Positions 52,580 to 60,468 of a stretch of DNA of 64,000 nucleotides are shown piece after piece (position 1 is the stretch's first letter; each line of letters starts with the position of its first letter). This stretch comes from Bdellovibrionales bacterium (GTDB taxonomy: Bacteria > Bdellovibrionota > UBA1018 > CAIMNF01), in the NCBI GenBank assembly GCA_947462765.1, contig CANHQK010000003.1, positions 35,206 through 99,205 of the forward strand, written 5' to 3'. The notes beneath the pieces are model-generated. The model was not told where the DNA came from and ran no database searches. It was given only the letters and a program-made list of their open reading frames with translations. The position numbers and the translations under genes are program-made.

Positions 52580-53836
52580 TCAGCCTACAGGAGCATCCCG
52601 GTGCTTCTCGGTCCCCCTTGCCGTCCCGAACAAAGAGCGCAATTGTCCGCAGGCGGCCAGGATGTCACGCCCGCGTGAGATCCGCACCGTGGTGGTGTAC
52701 CCTTGGGAAAGCAAGTAGCGCTGGAACTTGAGCACGGTATCATCGTTCGGACGCTTGAAATCAGCTCCGGAATGCTCATTGAAGGGAATGAGATTCACCT
52801 TGGCTGGAATCCCGCGTAACATCTGGGCCACCCGCTTGGCATCCTCGAGGGTATCGTTGAAGTCCCGGAGCATGACATATTCGAAAGTGATCCGGCGATG
52901 CCCACCGAGCGGAACCTTCCGGCAGGCGGCCAAGAGCTCGGCAATCGGCCAGCGTTTGTTCACCGGCATGATCTGCGAGCGTTGCTCATCGGTCGAAGCA
53001 TTGAGTGAGATCGCGAGTGAGACATCCGTCTGCTGGTACAACTCTCCGATCGCCGGAACCAGACCGGAAGTCGATACGGTCACTTTCCGTTTCGAAAAAT
53101 TCATCCCATCTTCATCGAGAAGAATCTGGCAAGCCTTGGCAATATTCTTGACATTATGAAGGGGCTCACCCATGCCCATGAAGACAATATTGGTGATCGG
53201 GGCACGCATCCTGAGCTCATGCACCTGGGTCACAACTTCATGCACTTCAAGCGAGCGATCCAGTCCCTGAACACCGGTCAAACAGAACTTACAGGCCATG
53301 GCACAACCGACCTGGGAAGAGATACAGGCCGTCAAACGGGCCCAAGAATCGGTGTCGAGCTCGCGATCGAGACCCGCGCGTTCCACTTCGATTCCGGAGT
53401 AACGTTTTCCGTCCTCGAGGGTGGCCATCACCTCGTCTCCCACCTTCTCCTTCAGTGCGGCCGGAATGATCACTGATTCGATGGTCTTGGTGTCATTCAA
53501 TTTCCACAAAAACTTGTAGGTTCCGTCTTCTGACTGTTTCGAGTAGGTTTCTTCAAGACGGAAAATACGGACATTCTCCTTCAACCAAGCCCGGATGTCC
53601 TTGGCAATGTCCGTCATCTGGTCATAGTCGGTCACGTAACGCTGATAGACCCAATGAAACAGTTGCTTGGCACGCATCTCGGCCTGCTTGCGCTTTTTCT
53701 TGGCGATCTTTTGCAACAGGGCCTCGCGTTCGCTCTCATCGGTCAGGGTCCGGAGGTCACGTTCCTCCTTAGCGGTGCTGAGCGGAAGAAGGGCATCAGC
53801 CAGATCGGATTTGGTGAGAGACTGGAAGATCAACAT
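52580..53836 (-). CDS. rlmN: RlmN, 23S rRNA/tRNA m2A methyltransferase (radical SAM)
   Basis: 418 aa. Radical-SAM triad CAMACKFC (C178, C182, C185) in SSQVGCAMACKFCLTG, methylation Cys in ILAACGQL near the C terminus, MGMGEPLHN, and NASTDEQRSQIMPVN. It methylates A2503 of 23S rRNA and A37 of some tRNAs. The N terminus carries about 40 extra Lys/Glu-rich residues compared with E. coli RlmN. Convergent with the small secreted-protein gene; divergent from the alkyltransferase gene. Confidence 0.94.
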   Translation of the reverse strand: MLIFQSLTKSDLADALLPLSTAKEERDLRTLTDESEREALLQKIAKKKRKQAEMRAKQLFHWVYQRYVTDYDQMTDIAKDIRAWLKENVRIFRLEETYSKQSEDGTYKFLWKLNDTKTIESVIIPAALKEKVGDEVMATLEDGKRYSGIEVERAGLDRELDTDSWARLTACISSQVGCAMACKFCLTGVQGLDRSLEVHEVVTQVHELRMRAPITNIVFMGMGEPLHNVKNIAKACQILLDEDGMNFSKRKVTVSTSGLVPAIGELYQQTDVSLAISLNASTDEQRSQIMPVNKRWPIAELLAACRKVPLGGHRRITFEYVMLRDFNDTLEDAKRVAQMLRGIPAKVNLIPFNEHSGADFKRPNDDTVLKFQRYLLSQGYTTTVRISRGRDILAACGQLRSLFGTARGTEKHRDAPVG

Positions 53837-53913
53837 AAGTGCGCGGGAGAGTAACGTGCTTGATCAAAAAAGTCAATCTTCTAGTCCGGGCTGATCCAGG
53901 GTAAACTCTATTC

Positions 53914-54222
53914 ATGGAGAAACCCAGGATCAGCCCCTTTCAGAGGTCGGTATACGAGCTGGTGGCCCAAATCCCGGCCGGTCAGACCCTCACCTACGGG
54001 GAAATTGCAAAGCGCCTCGGAAAACCCGGAGCCTCCCGTGCGGTCGGACAGGCCCTGAGACGGAACCCCTTTCCAGCCGATCAAGTTCCCTGCCACCGGG
54101 TGATTCATTCCTCCGGACAGATCGAGGGCTATTTCGGATCCCTCGACCCGGATTCTCCGGAGAATCTGAAAAAGCGTGAGCGGCTTCTCCGGGAAGGCGC
54201 CCTGCCCTCAGATCGGGATTGA
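53914..54222 (+). CDS. Short O6-alkylguanine-DNA alkyltransferase (MGMT) domain
   Basis: 102 aa, the C-terminal domain of MGMT only. Helix-turn-helix YGEIAKRLGKPGASRAVGQALRRNP and active-site PCHRVIHSSG with the acceptor Cys60. Alkyltransferase-like proteins (ATL) usually have Trp there; this protein keeps the Cys and may therefore be an active mini-MGMT. TAAACT is 6 nt before the ATG but lacks a clear -35. Divergent from rlmN. Confidence 0.88.
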   Translation: MEKPRISPFQRSVYELVAQIPAGQTLTYGEIAKRLGKPGASRAVGQALRRNPFPADQVPCHRVIHSSGQIEGYFGSLDPDSPENLKKRERLLREGALPSDRD

Positions 54223-54247
54223 ACCCGACCCCGAAACTCCCTATACT
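54219..54247 (+). promoter_or_regulatory. Promoter of the acyl-CoA dehydrogenase gene
   Basis: -35 TTGAAC (54219-54224), 17-bp spacer, -10 TATACT (54242-54247), 9 nt before the ATG at 54257. No ribosome site is present between promoter and start codon; the mRNA may be leaderless. Confidence 0.55.
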
Positions 54248-54256
54248 CGGACCACT

Positions 54257-55435
54257 ATGTCGATCTGGTTTTTTACTGAAGAAGAAAAAATGTTGGCTGA
54301 ATCCGTCCGCGCTTTCGCCCGTGAGCAACTCGCTCCGAAGATCGAGCACCTCGATGAGATCGAGAGTTTCAACCTCGAGGGGTTCAAGAAGCTCGGAGAG
54401 ATGGGCCTCCTTGGCATCACCGTTGCCGAGGAAGACGGTGGCGCCGGAATGGGTGCTGTAGCCGCGACTCTTGCCATGGAAGAGATGGCCGCTGTCGATG
54501 CCTCGACCACACTCTCGTACCTGGCCCACTCGATTCTCTGCGTAAACCAGATCGGCACGAACGCCTCCAAGGAACAAAAACTCAAGTACCTTCCGAAACT
54601 CATCTCCGGTGAGCACATCGGCGGCATGGGCATGAGCGAGCCGGGCTCCGGATCGGATGCGCTTGGAATGCTGACCAAGGCAGAGAAGCAAGCTGACGGG
54701 ACCTACAAGATCAATGGCTCGAAGACCTGGATCACCAATGGCCCGAATGGCGACGTGTTTTACATCTACGCCAAGACCGGTCCGGGCAAAAAAGACGTCT
54801 CGACCTTCATCGTCGATAAGAATATGCCCGGATTTTCAACGGGGAAAAAATTCAAGAAAATGGGCATGCGCGCCTCTCCCACCGGGGAGCTCTGGTTCAC
54901 CGACGTTCATGTCCCAGAGGCGAACCGTGTTGGCGCTGAAGGCTCGAGCGTGAAAGCGATGATGCGGAATCTCGACATCGAACGGATCACCATTGCAGGT
55001 ATTTCGCTCGGGATCGCAAGGAACTGCATCGAAGTCGCCACCCAGTACGCCAAGGAGCGCAAACAATTCAACAGGCACATTGGCGCCTTCCAACAGGTTC
55101 AAGAGCGCCTCACCGAGGCTTCGGCCTGGTACGAGGCCTGTCGGGCATTGACCTATCAGGCAGCGAAAACCTGGGATATGGGGCTCATGACCGGCAAAGA
55201 GGCCTCCATGATGGCCGCCAAAGCCAAGCTCCAAGCCGCACAGATGGCAACCCAGGTGGGACTCGATGCGATCCAGATCCTCGGAGGTTACGGCTACACC
55301 CGCGAGTTCCCGGTTGAACGCCAAATGCGCGATGCGAAGCTCATCGAGATCGGCGCCGGTACAAATGAGATCCTTCGTGTGATCATTGCACGCCAGATGC
55401 TCGGTGAAGTCGCCGACGAACTCATGTCCGGCTGA
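54257..55435 (+). CDS. Acyl-CoA dehydrogenase, isovaleryl-CoA dehydrogenase-like
   Basis: 392 aa from the ATG at 54257. FAD-binding motifs MGMSEPGSGSD and TWITNG, GGYGYTREFPVERQMRDAK and the C-terminal IGAGTNEI. The catalytic Glu is E242 in LDIER, the position used by isovaleryl-CoA dehydrogenase (the usual C-terminal position, as in MCAD, is Gly here). It therefore probably acts on branched or short acyl-CoA, with electrons passed to ETF. The GTG/ATG further upstream at 54176 would extend into the mini-MGMT gene and is not favoured. Confidence 0.88.
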   Translation: MSIWFFTEEEKMLAESVRAFAREQLAPKIEHLDEIESFNLEGFKKLGEMGLLGITVAEEDGGAGMGAVAATLAMEEMAAVDASTTLSYLAHSILCVNQIGTNASKEQKLKYLPKLISGEHIGGMGMSEPGSGSDALGMLTKAEKQADGTYKINGSKTWITNGPNGDVFYIYAKTGPGKKDVSTFIVDKNMPGFSTGKKFKKMGMRASPTGELWFTDVHVPEANRVGAEGSSVKAMMRNLDIERITIAGISLGIARNCIEVATQYAKERKQFNRHIGAFQQVQERLTEASAWYEACRALTYQAAKTWDMGLMTGKEASMMAAKAKLQAAQMATQVGLDAIQILGGYGYTREFPVERQMRDAKLIEIGAGTNEILRVIIARQMLGEVADELMSG

Positions 55436-55451
55436 CCCCGCATCCAGGGAC

Positions 55452-56039
55452 TCAGAACACCGAGTTCATGGATTCTTCGGCATCCGTCACAAGACTCACT
55501 GCCAGCTCGCCCACCGAACGCTCGAAATCCCCTTCGTTGATCAAAGCAGAGGTCGATCCGAGCGAGCCGAGATAGGTCGAGGCGGTAAAGGTCTTCTGCC
55601 GGGTAACCGTATCACCCCAGAGCCGTTTACGACTACCCGACTGGAACAACTCGAAAGCGACACGGAGATTGACCGCATATGCAGATGCGATCTGAACGTT
55701 CGAAGGGCCGGTTTGCACCGGAGCGATCTGATCGGCCGTGGTGATCCCCGATGGGGCGTAACTGGCATCGAGGACCTTCGCATCAATCTCAGCATCGGCG
55801 AGCCCGGGCTGGTCCACAATCCGTACGTATCCGCCCTGGGCGATCCGCTTCCGAAGCGCATTGTAAATCACGATCTCAACCCCTGGCTTGTATGACAGAT
55901 TCTTAACCGGCGTGACATAGAGAGTCCGGATCCCGTTCTGATTGAAGAACTCCCTGGTATTCCCCCTGAGCGTATAGCCACAAGCACCAAGAATAAACGT
56001 CAGACCCACCAGCAGGGAAAAACTTGATGCCATCCGCAT
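55452..56039 (-). CDS. lptE: LptE, LPS-assembly lipoprotein
   Basis: 195 aa from the ATG at 56039 (ATG 56033 would give 193). Signal with lipobox FILGACGYTLRG, and CGYTLRG is the LptE signature. The domain continues with RTLYVTPVKNLSYKPGVE, LRKRIAQGGYVRIVD and a C-terminal amphipathic helix (SVGELAVSLVTDAEESM). LptE plugs LptD for LPS insertion, so the organism has an LPS-bearing outer membrane. It converges on the acyl-CoA dehydrogenase gene. Confidence 0.9.
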   Translation of the reverse strand: MRMASSFSLLVGLTFILGACGYTLRGNTREFFNQNGIRTLYVTPVKNLSYKPGVEIVIYNALRKRIAQGGYVRIVDQPGLADAEIDAKVLDASYAPSGITTADQIAPVQTGPSNVQIASAYAVNLRVAFELFQSGSRKRLWGDTVTRQKTFTASTYLGSLGSTSALINEGDFERSVGELAVSLVTDAEESMNSVF

Positions 56040-56049
56040 GAGTGAGATT

Positions 56050-56079
56050 TTGACAAAATCCGTACCTTTTGCCAAGAAT
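56050..56079 (+). promoter_or_regulatory. Promoter of the DciA-like gene
   Basis: -35 TTGACA (perfect, 56050-56055), 18-bp spacer, -10 AAGAAT (56074-56079), 9 nt before the ATG at 56089. As at 54219 this leaves no room for a ribosome site. Confidence 0.45.
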
Positions 56080-56088
56080 GAAGCACCC

Positions 56089-56448
56089 ATGGACCTCCTG
56101 AGCCGGATCCTAAAGCGTATCCTCGAAACGAATGACGGCTTGAAAAGCGGCGTCCATGAAGCCCGTATTCTTGAGCTTTGGGAAATGGCCATCGGCATGC
56201 CGATCTCAAAGCATGCTCGCGCAGTCCAGATCAGGGGAAGCATCCTGACCGTGGCTGTGACCCAGGCGGTCTGGCGGCAGGAGCTCCTCGGAAACAAACA
56301 AATGGTTCTTGAAAAGCTCAATCAAAAACTCAAGGAAGAACTCGGAGATCCCAAATCCGGCACCGCTTGGATCACCGATATTTTCTTTGTCGGTTCCGCC
56401 CCTAGCGGGAACCTGACCAAAGCAGGTAAAGCGTTCCGCAAAAAATAA
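56089..56448 (+). CDS. DUF721 protein, DciA-like helicase loader candidate
   Basis: 119 aa from the ATG at 56089 (the ATG at 56038 adds 17 residues but lies upstream of the promoter). DUF721 core: ARILELWEMAIGMPISKHARAVQIRGSILTV, QAVWRQELLGNKQMVLEKLN, the W...A.G...HA and W..EL pattern of DciA/DUF721. DciA helps load the replicative helicase DnaB in many bacteria lacking DnaC. It divergently faces lptE and converges on the GYF-like gene (47-bp overlap). Confidence 0.83.
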   Translation: MDLLSRILKRILETNDGLKSGVHEARILELWEMAIGMPISKHARAVQIRGSILTVAVTQAVWRQELLGNKQMVLEKLNQKLKEELGDPKSGTAWITDIFFVGSAPSGNLTKAGKAFRKK

Positions 56449-56851
56449 TCAGAATCACTCCCACAAAGAGAATCCTGGCTTTGATCGAAGACTCCTCGAC
56501 CGGCTCTTCATCGACTGGCGCCTCGGGCCACTCGAGCTGCGCTTGGAGCGGTGGTGTGGATTCCTTCCTCTGGACTCCCTCTACCTTCAATTCCACCGAC
56601 TTTGCACGGGTGTCGGTCACCAGACTGGTCGAGGTCCGGTCTGCCATCTTCGGCAAAATAGCCTCGAGTTTGACATTGTGTAGAAACTTACGGACCTCCT
56701 GCGCGTCTTGCAAATGAAACCAGTAAGAACCGGATTTGCAGATCTCATCCCGTGGCCCGAGTTTTCCGGTCTCAATCATGCGGATCAGGTCGGTTTCAGA
56801 AACCGGGCGCTCGAAACTCAAGTCAGGATGACGGATGAGCCAGTTTTTCAT
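56402..56851 (-). CDS. GYF_2-like domain protein with C-terminal membrane anchor
   Basis: 149 aa. The N-terminal 60 residues (WLIRHPDLSFERPVSETDLIRMIETGKLGPRDEI, split) fit the GYF_2 type of protein-interaction fold (W...G...L..I..G.l...d). A proline/glutamate-rich linker follows, then one C-terminal membrane helix (ILFVGVILIIFCGTLYLLW). It is coupled to the MlaF-like ATPase by a 4-bp overlap. Role unknown; a membrane-tethered adaptor is the safest description. Confidence 0.65.
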   Translation of the reverse strand: MKNWLIRHPDLSFERPVSETDLIRMIETGKLGPRDEICKSGSYWFHLQDAQEVRKFLHNVKLEAILPKMADRTSTSLVTDTRAKSVELKVEGVQRKESTPPLQAQLEWPEAPVDEEPVEESSIKARILFVGVILIIFCGTLYLLWSGSR

Positions 56852-57639
56852 GAGGACACTCCCTTTTGAGCGAGATTGAGCGATTGGAATGAAACGAGAT
56901 CGGCATCTAGAAAACGACGGATGGCCGCATGATCGGAACGAACAAACTCATGAGGCAATCCGCGGAATACGACCTTGCCTTGATCCAGAAAGATAATCTG
57001 ATCAGCCAGTCGCAGTGCGGAAGGAATATCATGGGAAATCACAATCGATGTCAGACGGAACTCACTCTTGATCTTCTCAATCAGTTCATCAACTGTGATC
57101 CGTGTATAAGGATCGAGACCGGTGGTCGGTTCATCATAAAGAAGGATTTCGGGCTTGCGAATGATCGCACGGGCGATCCCGACCCGCTTCCTCATCCCGC
57201 CGGAAATCTCGTTCGGATACTTGTCGTAGGGACCGTTCATTCCAAGCGACCGGAGCACGGAGACCACCTCCTGCTCGATCCGTGCTTCATCGAAATCGGT
57301 ATGTTCCCGCAATGGAAAAGCGACATTTTCGAAGACGGTCATATCGTCGAAAAGAGCCGAGTTCTGGAATACCATTCCGAACTTCTCACGAAAACGGATC
57401 TTTTCCACGGATGACAGTGTGGCAAGATCCTTACCCAACACCCGTACCACTCCCTGATCCGGATCGAGCAGACCGAGAATGTGTTTCAAAGTAACGGACT
57501 TGCCCGTTCCCGAGGGTCCCAGGATGTAAGTCAACTTGCCCTTCGGAAAGGCGATGTCGATTCCGCGAAGAATCTGATCCCTTCCGTCACGGAAGGACTT
57601 GTGCACGCCCACCAGCTCAATTGCCACTTCTTCAGCCAT
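56848..57639 (-). CDS. MlaF-like ABC transporter ATPase
   Basis: 263 aa from the ATG at 57639 (overlaps alr by 8 bp). Walker A GPSGTGKSVTLKHILGLL, signature EISGGMRKRVGIARAI, Walker B LLYDEPTTGLDP, switch His SHDIPSAL. SGGMRKRV and the Q-loop GMVFQNSALFDDMTVFENV are typical of MlaF/Ttg2A, which drives phospholipid transport between membranes. The permease (MlaE) and the MCE protein (MlaD) are not linked here. Confidence 0.85.
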   Translation of the reverse strand: MAEEVAIELVGVHKSFRDGRDQILRGIDIAFPKGKLTYILGPSGTGKSVTLKHILGLLDPDQGVVRVLGKDLATLSSVEKIRFREKFGMVFQNSALFDDMTVFENVAFPLREHTDFDEARIEQEVVSVLRSLGMNGPYDKYPNEISGGMRKRVGIARAIIRKPEILLYDEPTTGLDPYTRITVDELIEKIKSEFRLTSIVISHDIPSALRLADQIIFLDQGKVVFRGLPHEFVRSDHAAIRRFLDADLVSFQSLNLAQKGVSS

Positions 57640-58723
57640 CCGCCCGCTCCACACGTGCTCCGATCCGGGTGGTGATCTCATAAGGAATGGTTCCTGCTGC
57701 CTCGGCCTGTTCGTAAGGATCCACCTCGTCTCCCCACAACACCAACTCATCTCCGACCCGTACACTGGACGGAATCCGGATCGCCGAGAGGTCCATGCTC
57801 ACTCTTCCAATGAACGGGAGTTTCTTCCTACCATGCATGGCAAACCCGCTGTTCGACAGGGACCTGAAAACACCGTCAGCATAGCCGGCACCAATCACGC
57901 CCACCCACTCTCCACCACGGGCCCGGCACACATAAGTACCACCGTACCCCACCCGGTCGCCGGGCTCGAGCCGGATCCGGTTCAACACCCTCGAAGAAAA
58001 CCGCATCGCCCGGAGAAGTCCGTCTTCACGAGCCGCTTTGAACGGCCGGATTCCATAGAGCGAAAGCCCCGGACGGACCAGATCCATGTCCCGAAGAAGC
58101 GGAAAATCACGGTGATTCCAGATCGCCGAACTGTTTGCAAAATGAAGCAGCGCCGCGGGAAAACGGGAGCGAATCACGGGCAGAGCGGCTTCGAAACGTT
58201 TCATCTGCGCACGGGTCAAAGGAGAGCGCGGATGGTCGGCATCTGCCAAGTGGGTAAATACCGATTGCGGCGGCAATTGAACACAGGAAAGTGATTCAAC
58301 CGGAATCCCGAGTCGGTTCATGCCGGTATTCAGTTCAACATGATACGGAACACGCCTCGACTCCCTCAGACTCTGAAAATGAAGAAGACTCTCGATCTCA
58401 CTCAGTACGGGCTCGAGCCGGTATCGAATGCAAAGCGAGGAATGCTCAGGAGTCCAAGGAGCGGAATCCGAGAAGACCATCACGGGGACTCGGGCATCTT
58501 GGAGCGCGAGACGCAACTCCACCGCCTCCCGAAAGCTGGCAACCCCAAAAGCATGGAGACCTTTTTCCCGTATCAAGCTCCGTGCCGCTTTGAGCGCACC
58601 ATGGCCGTACGCATCGGCTTTGACCATGGGAATGAGACCGAGCCCGGGAACCTTGTTTCTCAAGATCCTGAAGTTATTCCGAAGAGCACTGCCGGATACG
58701 GTCACCTCGGCCCTTGGGATCAT
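57632..58723 (-). CDS. alr: Alanine racemase
   Basis: 363 aa fold-type III PLP enzyme. PLP lysine K35 in VKADAYGHG, NTGMNRLG, and the catalytic Tyr in VGYGGTYVC near residue 265, RVSMDLSAI. Supplies D-alanine for peptidoglycan. It overlaps the Cache-like membrane protein gene by 4 bp and the MlaF-like gene by 8 bp, so cell-wall and envelope functions share one operon. Confidence 0.95.
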   Translation of the reverse strand: MIPRAEVTVSGSALRNNFRILRNKVPGLGLIPMVKADAYGHGALKAARSLIREKGLHAFGVASFREAVELRLALQDARVPVMVFSDSAPWTPEHSSLCIRYRLEPVLSEIESLLHFQSLRESRRVPYHVELNTGMNRLGIPVESLSCVQLPPQSVFTHLADADHPRSPLTRAQMKRFEAALPVIRSRFPAALLHFANSSAIWNHRDFPLLRDMDLVRPGLSLYGIRPFKAAREDGLLRAMRFSSRVLNRIRLEPGDRVGYGGTYVCRARGGEWVGVIGAGYADGVFRSLSNSGFAMHGRKKLPFIGRVSMDLSAIRIPSSVRVGDELVLWGDEVDPYEQAEAAGTIPYEITTRIGARVERADG

Positions 58724-60426
58724 GAGAGGCCGGACTCGAGATCCATCCCGAGCACCGAGCGGGTGTTACGGGCAGCGCGCGACTCGAGCTTATTCGAGCG
58801 TGCATACAGAACATTCCCCGCCTCTGCCAATACGCGGGCCAAAGAAGGACGGACCTGAGCGCTCTTCATCCCTGCCTGAAGCACGATCAGTACTCCGGTC
58901 ATCTTGGACTGGCCGCTCACTTCGGGGCTGGAAGTCACCCCCCAGGCTTCGAAGTGCGCCACATTCAGCTGACCGAGCATGAGCTTACTCATCGGTCCGT
59001 AATTGTTCAAAGAAGCGATGCGGCCGTTTTCAGACAGCTGCTCGACCTGGAGCTCGATGTCCTTGCGAACATAGGCTTGCATCTGGGAATGATTCGGAAT
59101 CCGAACCTCACCCGCCACCGCAGCCAGACTCAGATTCTGATTCCGTCTCTGATAACGGAAGTAAAGAACCGGACTTTCAGTGAGTTCGGAACACAGGGTG
59201 ACCAGCTCTTTTTCAATTCCCTCGAGAGTCGGAAAAGAAGGGATCCGCGAGAGGAACTCGCTGACGGTATCCCGCTCGGGCAGGATGTTGCGCGCACCCT
59301 CGACCGCCAGTGATTTCTCATGGTCGATATTCCTACGGTTTTCGACAAAGCTCTCAGCAGCTTGTTCAACATTGGACTGCTGACTCATCATGCTCGGAGC
59401 GATTTTGTTCTGCCCGAGGCTTGGAGCCACCACAGGCAAAGGACGGCTTTCCCGCCGGCTTTCGCGGGCGCTCGAGATCTGTTTTTCGACTTCGCGTGAT
59501 GCCCAAGCGCTCACCACACTGAAACTGATCAGTGCGATAGCGATCAAGACCAGTGCGAACCCGAAAGACTTGCGGGCAGCACCGGATTGGGCTTGTTCCT
59601 GGATCCAAGGAGCGGTGAACACAGGAGCTGGCGCTTTTTCTTCGACCGCAAAAGCGAACGGCAACACCCCCGCTCTGACAAAGGCCACACGGTTGCGATC
59701 ACCCTCGGGATTCCGGTACGAATCGACCGATCCTGTCTGGGCACCAAGGAAGAGATTCTCGATCATCTCTTTCAATGCGTCGGTCTTCCGGAGATCCGCG
59801 CCGACAAAACTCGAAACAGTGTGATTCAACACACGCCCGTTCTTATGAACCAGATAAGCGGTCTGCTCCCCTTGGGCGAATTTCTGAATCCCCGAGAAAG
59901 CACGTACCGGATCGATTAGAACCACGTTCACTTTTTCGAAATCCGACTCACTTGAAGGAACGGCCAGAAAGAGCCCTTCCTTGGCTCCACCTTCAGAAAT
60001 CTCATAGGTTCCGAACGCTTGGCGGGTCAAACTCAGGTCACCCATTGACAATTGATTCTTGAGCGCCTGGAGCACCCGTTGCTCGAGAGCCAAATCGGGA
60101 GCCTGAGCGGTATTCGATAAATCGAGCGAAGCGAAGGACTCGAATTCCTCGGGGGCACCTTGCTTCAACTTCAAGACTCCACGATGGGTCACATACGATA
60201 AGACCGCCGTCGATGGGTTCTGAGCGGTGGCCTGAGCAACACCCCTCCCGTATTCCATCACCGAGAAAAACTGATCTACAAGGAGAGTGGCCTGGGCCTT
60301 CAGATTCTCATGACTCCGGATCTCGGCTTGCTCCTGGTCGTTTTTCAAGCTCGACACACCGGTCAAGCCACCGATCACCAGACCCGTCATTCCGGCCAAA
60401 AAGATCGCTACGCGGACAAATTTCAT
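58720..60426 (-). CDS. Membrane protein with Cache-like extracytoplasmic and GAF-like cytoplasmic domains
   Basis: 568 aa. TM1 (about 5-25), a large extracytoplasmic domain (about 30-280) resembling dCache (YLVHKNGRVLNHTVSSFVGADLR, PSSESDFEKVNVVLIDPV), TM2 (about 285-307, FGFALVLIAIALISFSVVSAW), a Ser/Gln-rich linker, and a cytoplasmic domain at about 375-545 with a GAF-like pattern (LVTLCSELTESPVLYFRYQ, SLAAVAGEV, FEAWGVTS, GVLIVLQAG). I see no kinase, GGDEF, HAMP or methyl-accepting output. GGGGAGAG precedes the start. It heads the operon with alr. Confidence 0.75.
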   Translation of the reverse strand: MKFVRVAIFLAGMTGLVIGGLTGVSSLKNDQEQAEIRSHENLKAQATLLVDQFFSVMEYGRGVAQATAQNPSTAVLSYVTHRGVLKLKQGAPEEFESFASLDLSNTAQAPDLALEQRVLQALKNQLSMGDLSLTRQAFGTYEISEGGAKEGLFLAVPSSESDFEKVNVVLIDPVRAFSGIQKFAQGEQTAYLVHKNGRVLNHTVSSFVGADLRKTDALKEMIENLFLGAQTGSVDSYRNPEGDRNRVAFVRAGVLPFAFAVEEKAPAPVFTAPWIQEQAQSGAARKSFGFALVLIAIALISFSVVSAWASREVEKQISSARESRRESRPLPVVAPSLGQNKIAPSMMSQQSNVEQAAESFVENRRNIDHEKSLAVEGARNILPERDTVSEFLSRIPSFPTLEGIEKELVTLCSELTESPVLYFRYQRRNQNLSLAAVAGEVRIPNHSQMQAYVRKDIELQVEQLSENGRIASLNNYGPMSKLMLGQLNVAHFEAWGVTSSPEVSGQSKMTGVLIVLQAGMKSAQVRPSLARVLAEAGNVLYARSNKLESRAARNTRSVLGMDLESGLS

Positions 60427-60468
60427 GATAAACTCTCCCCGCTTAAGAGCTTAACACAGAGGACCAAT

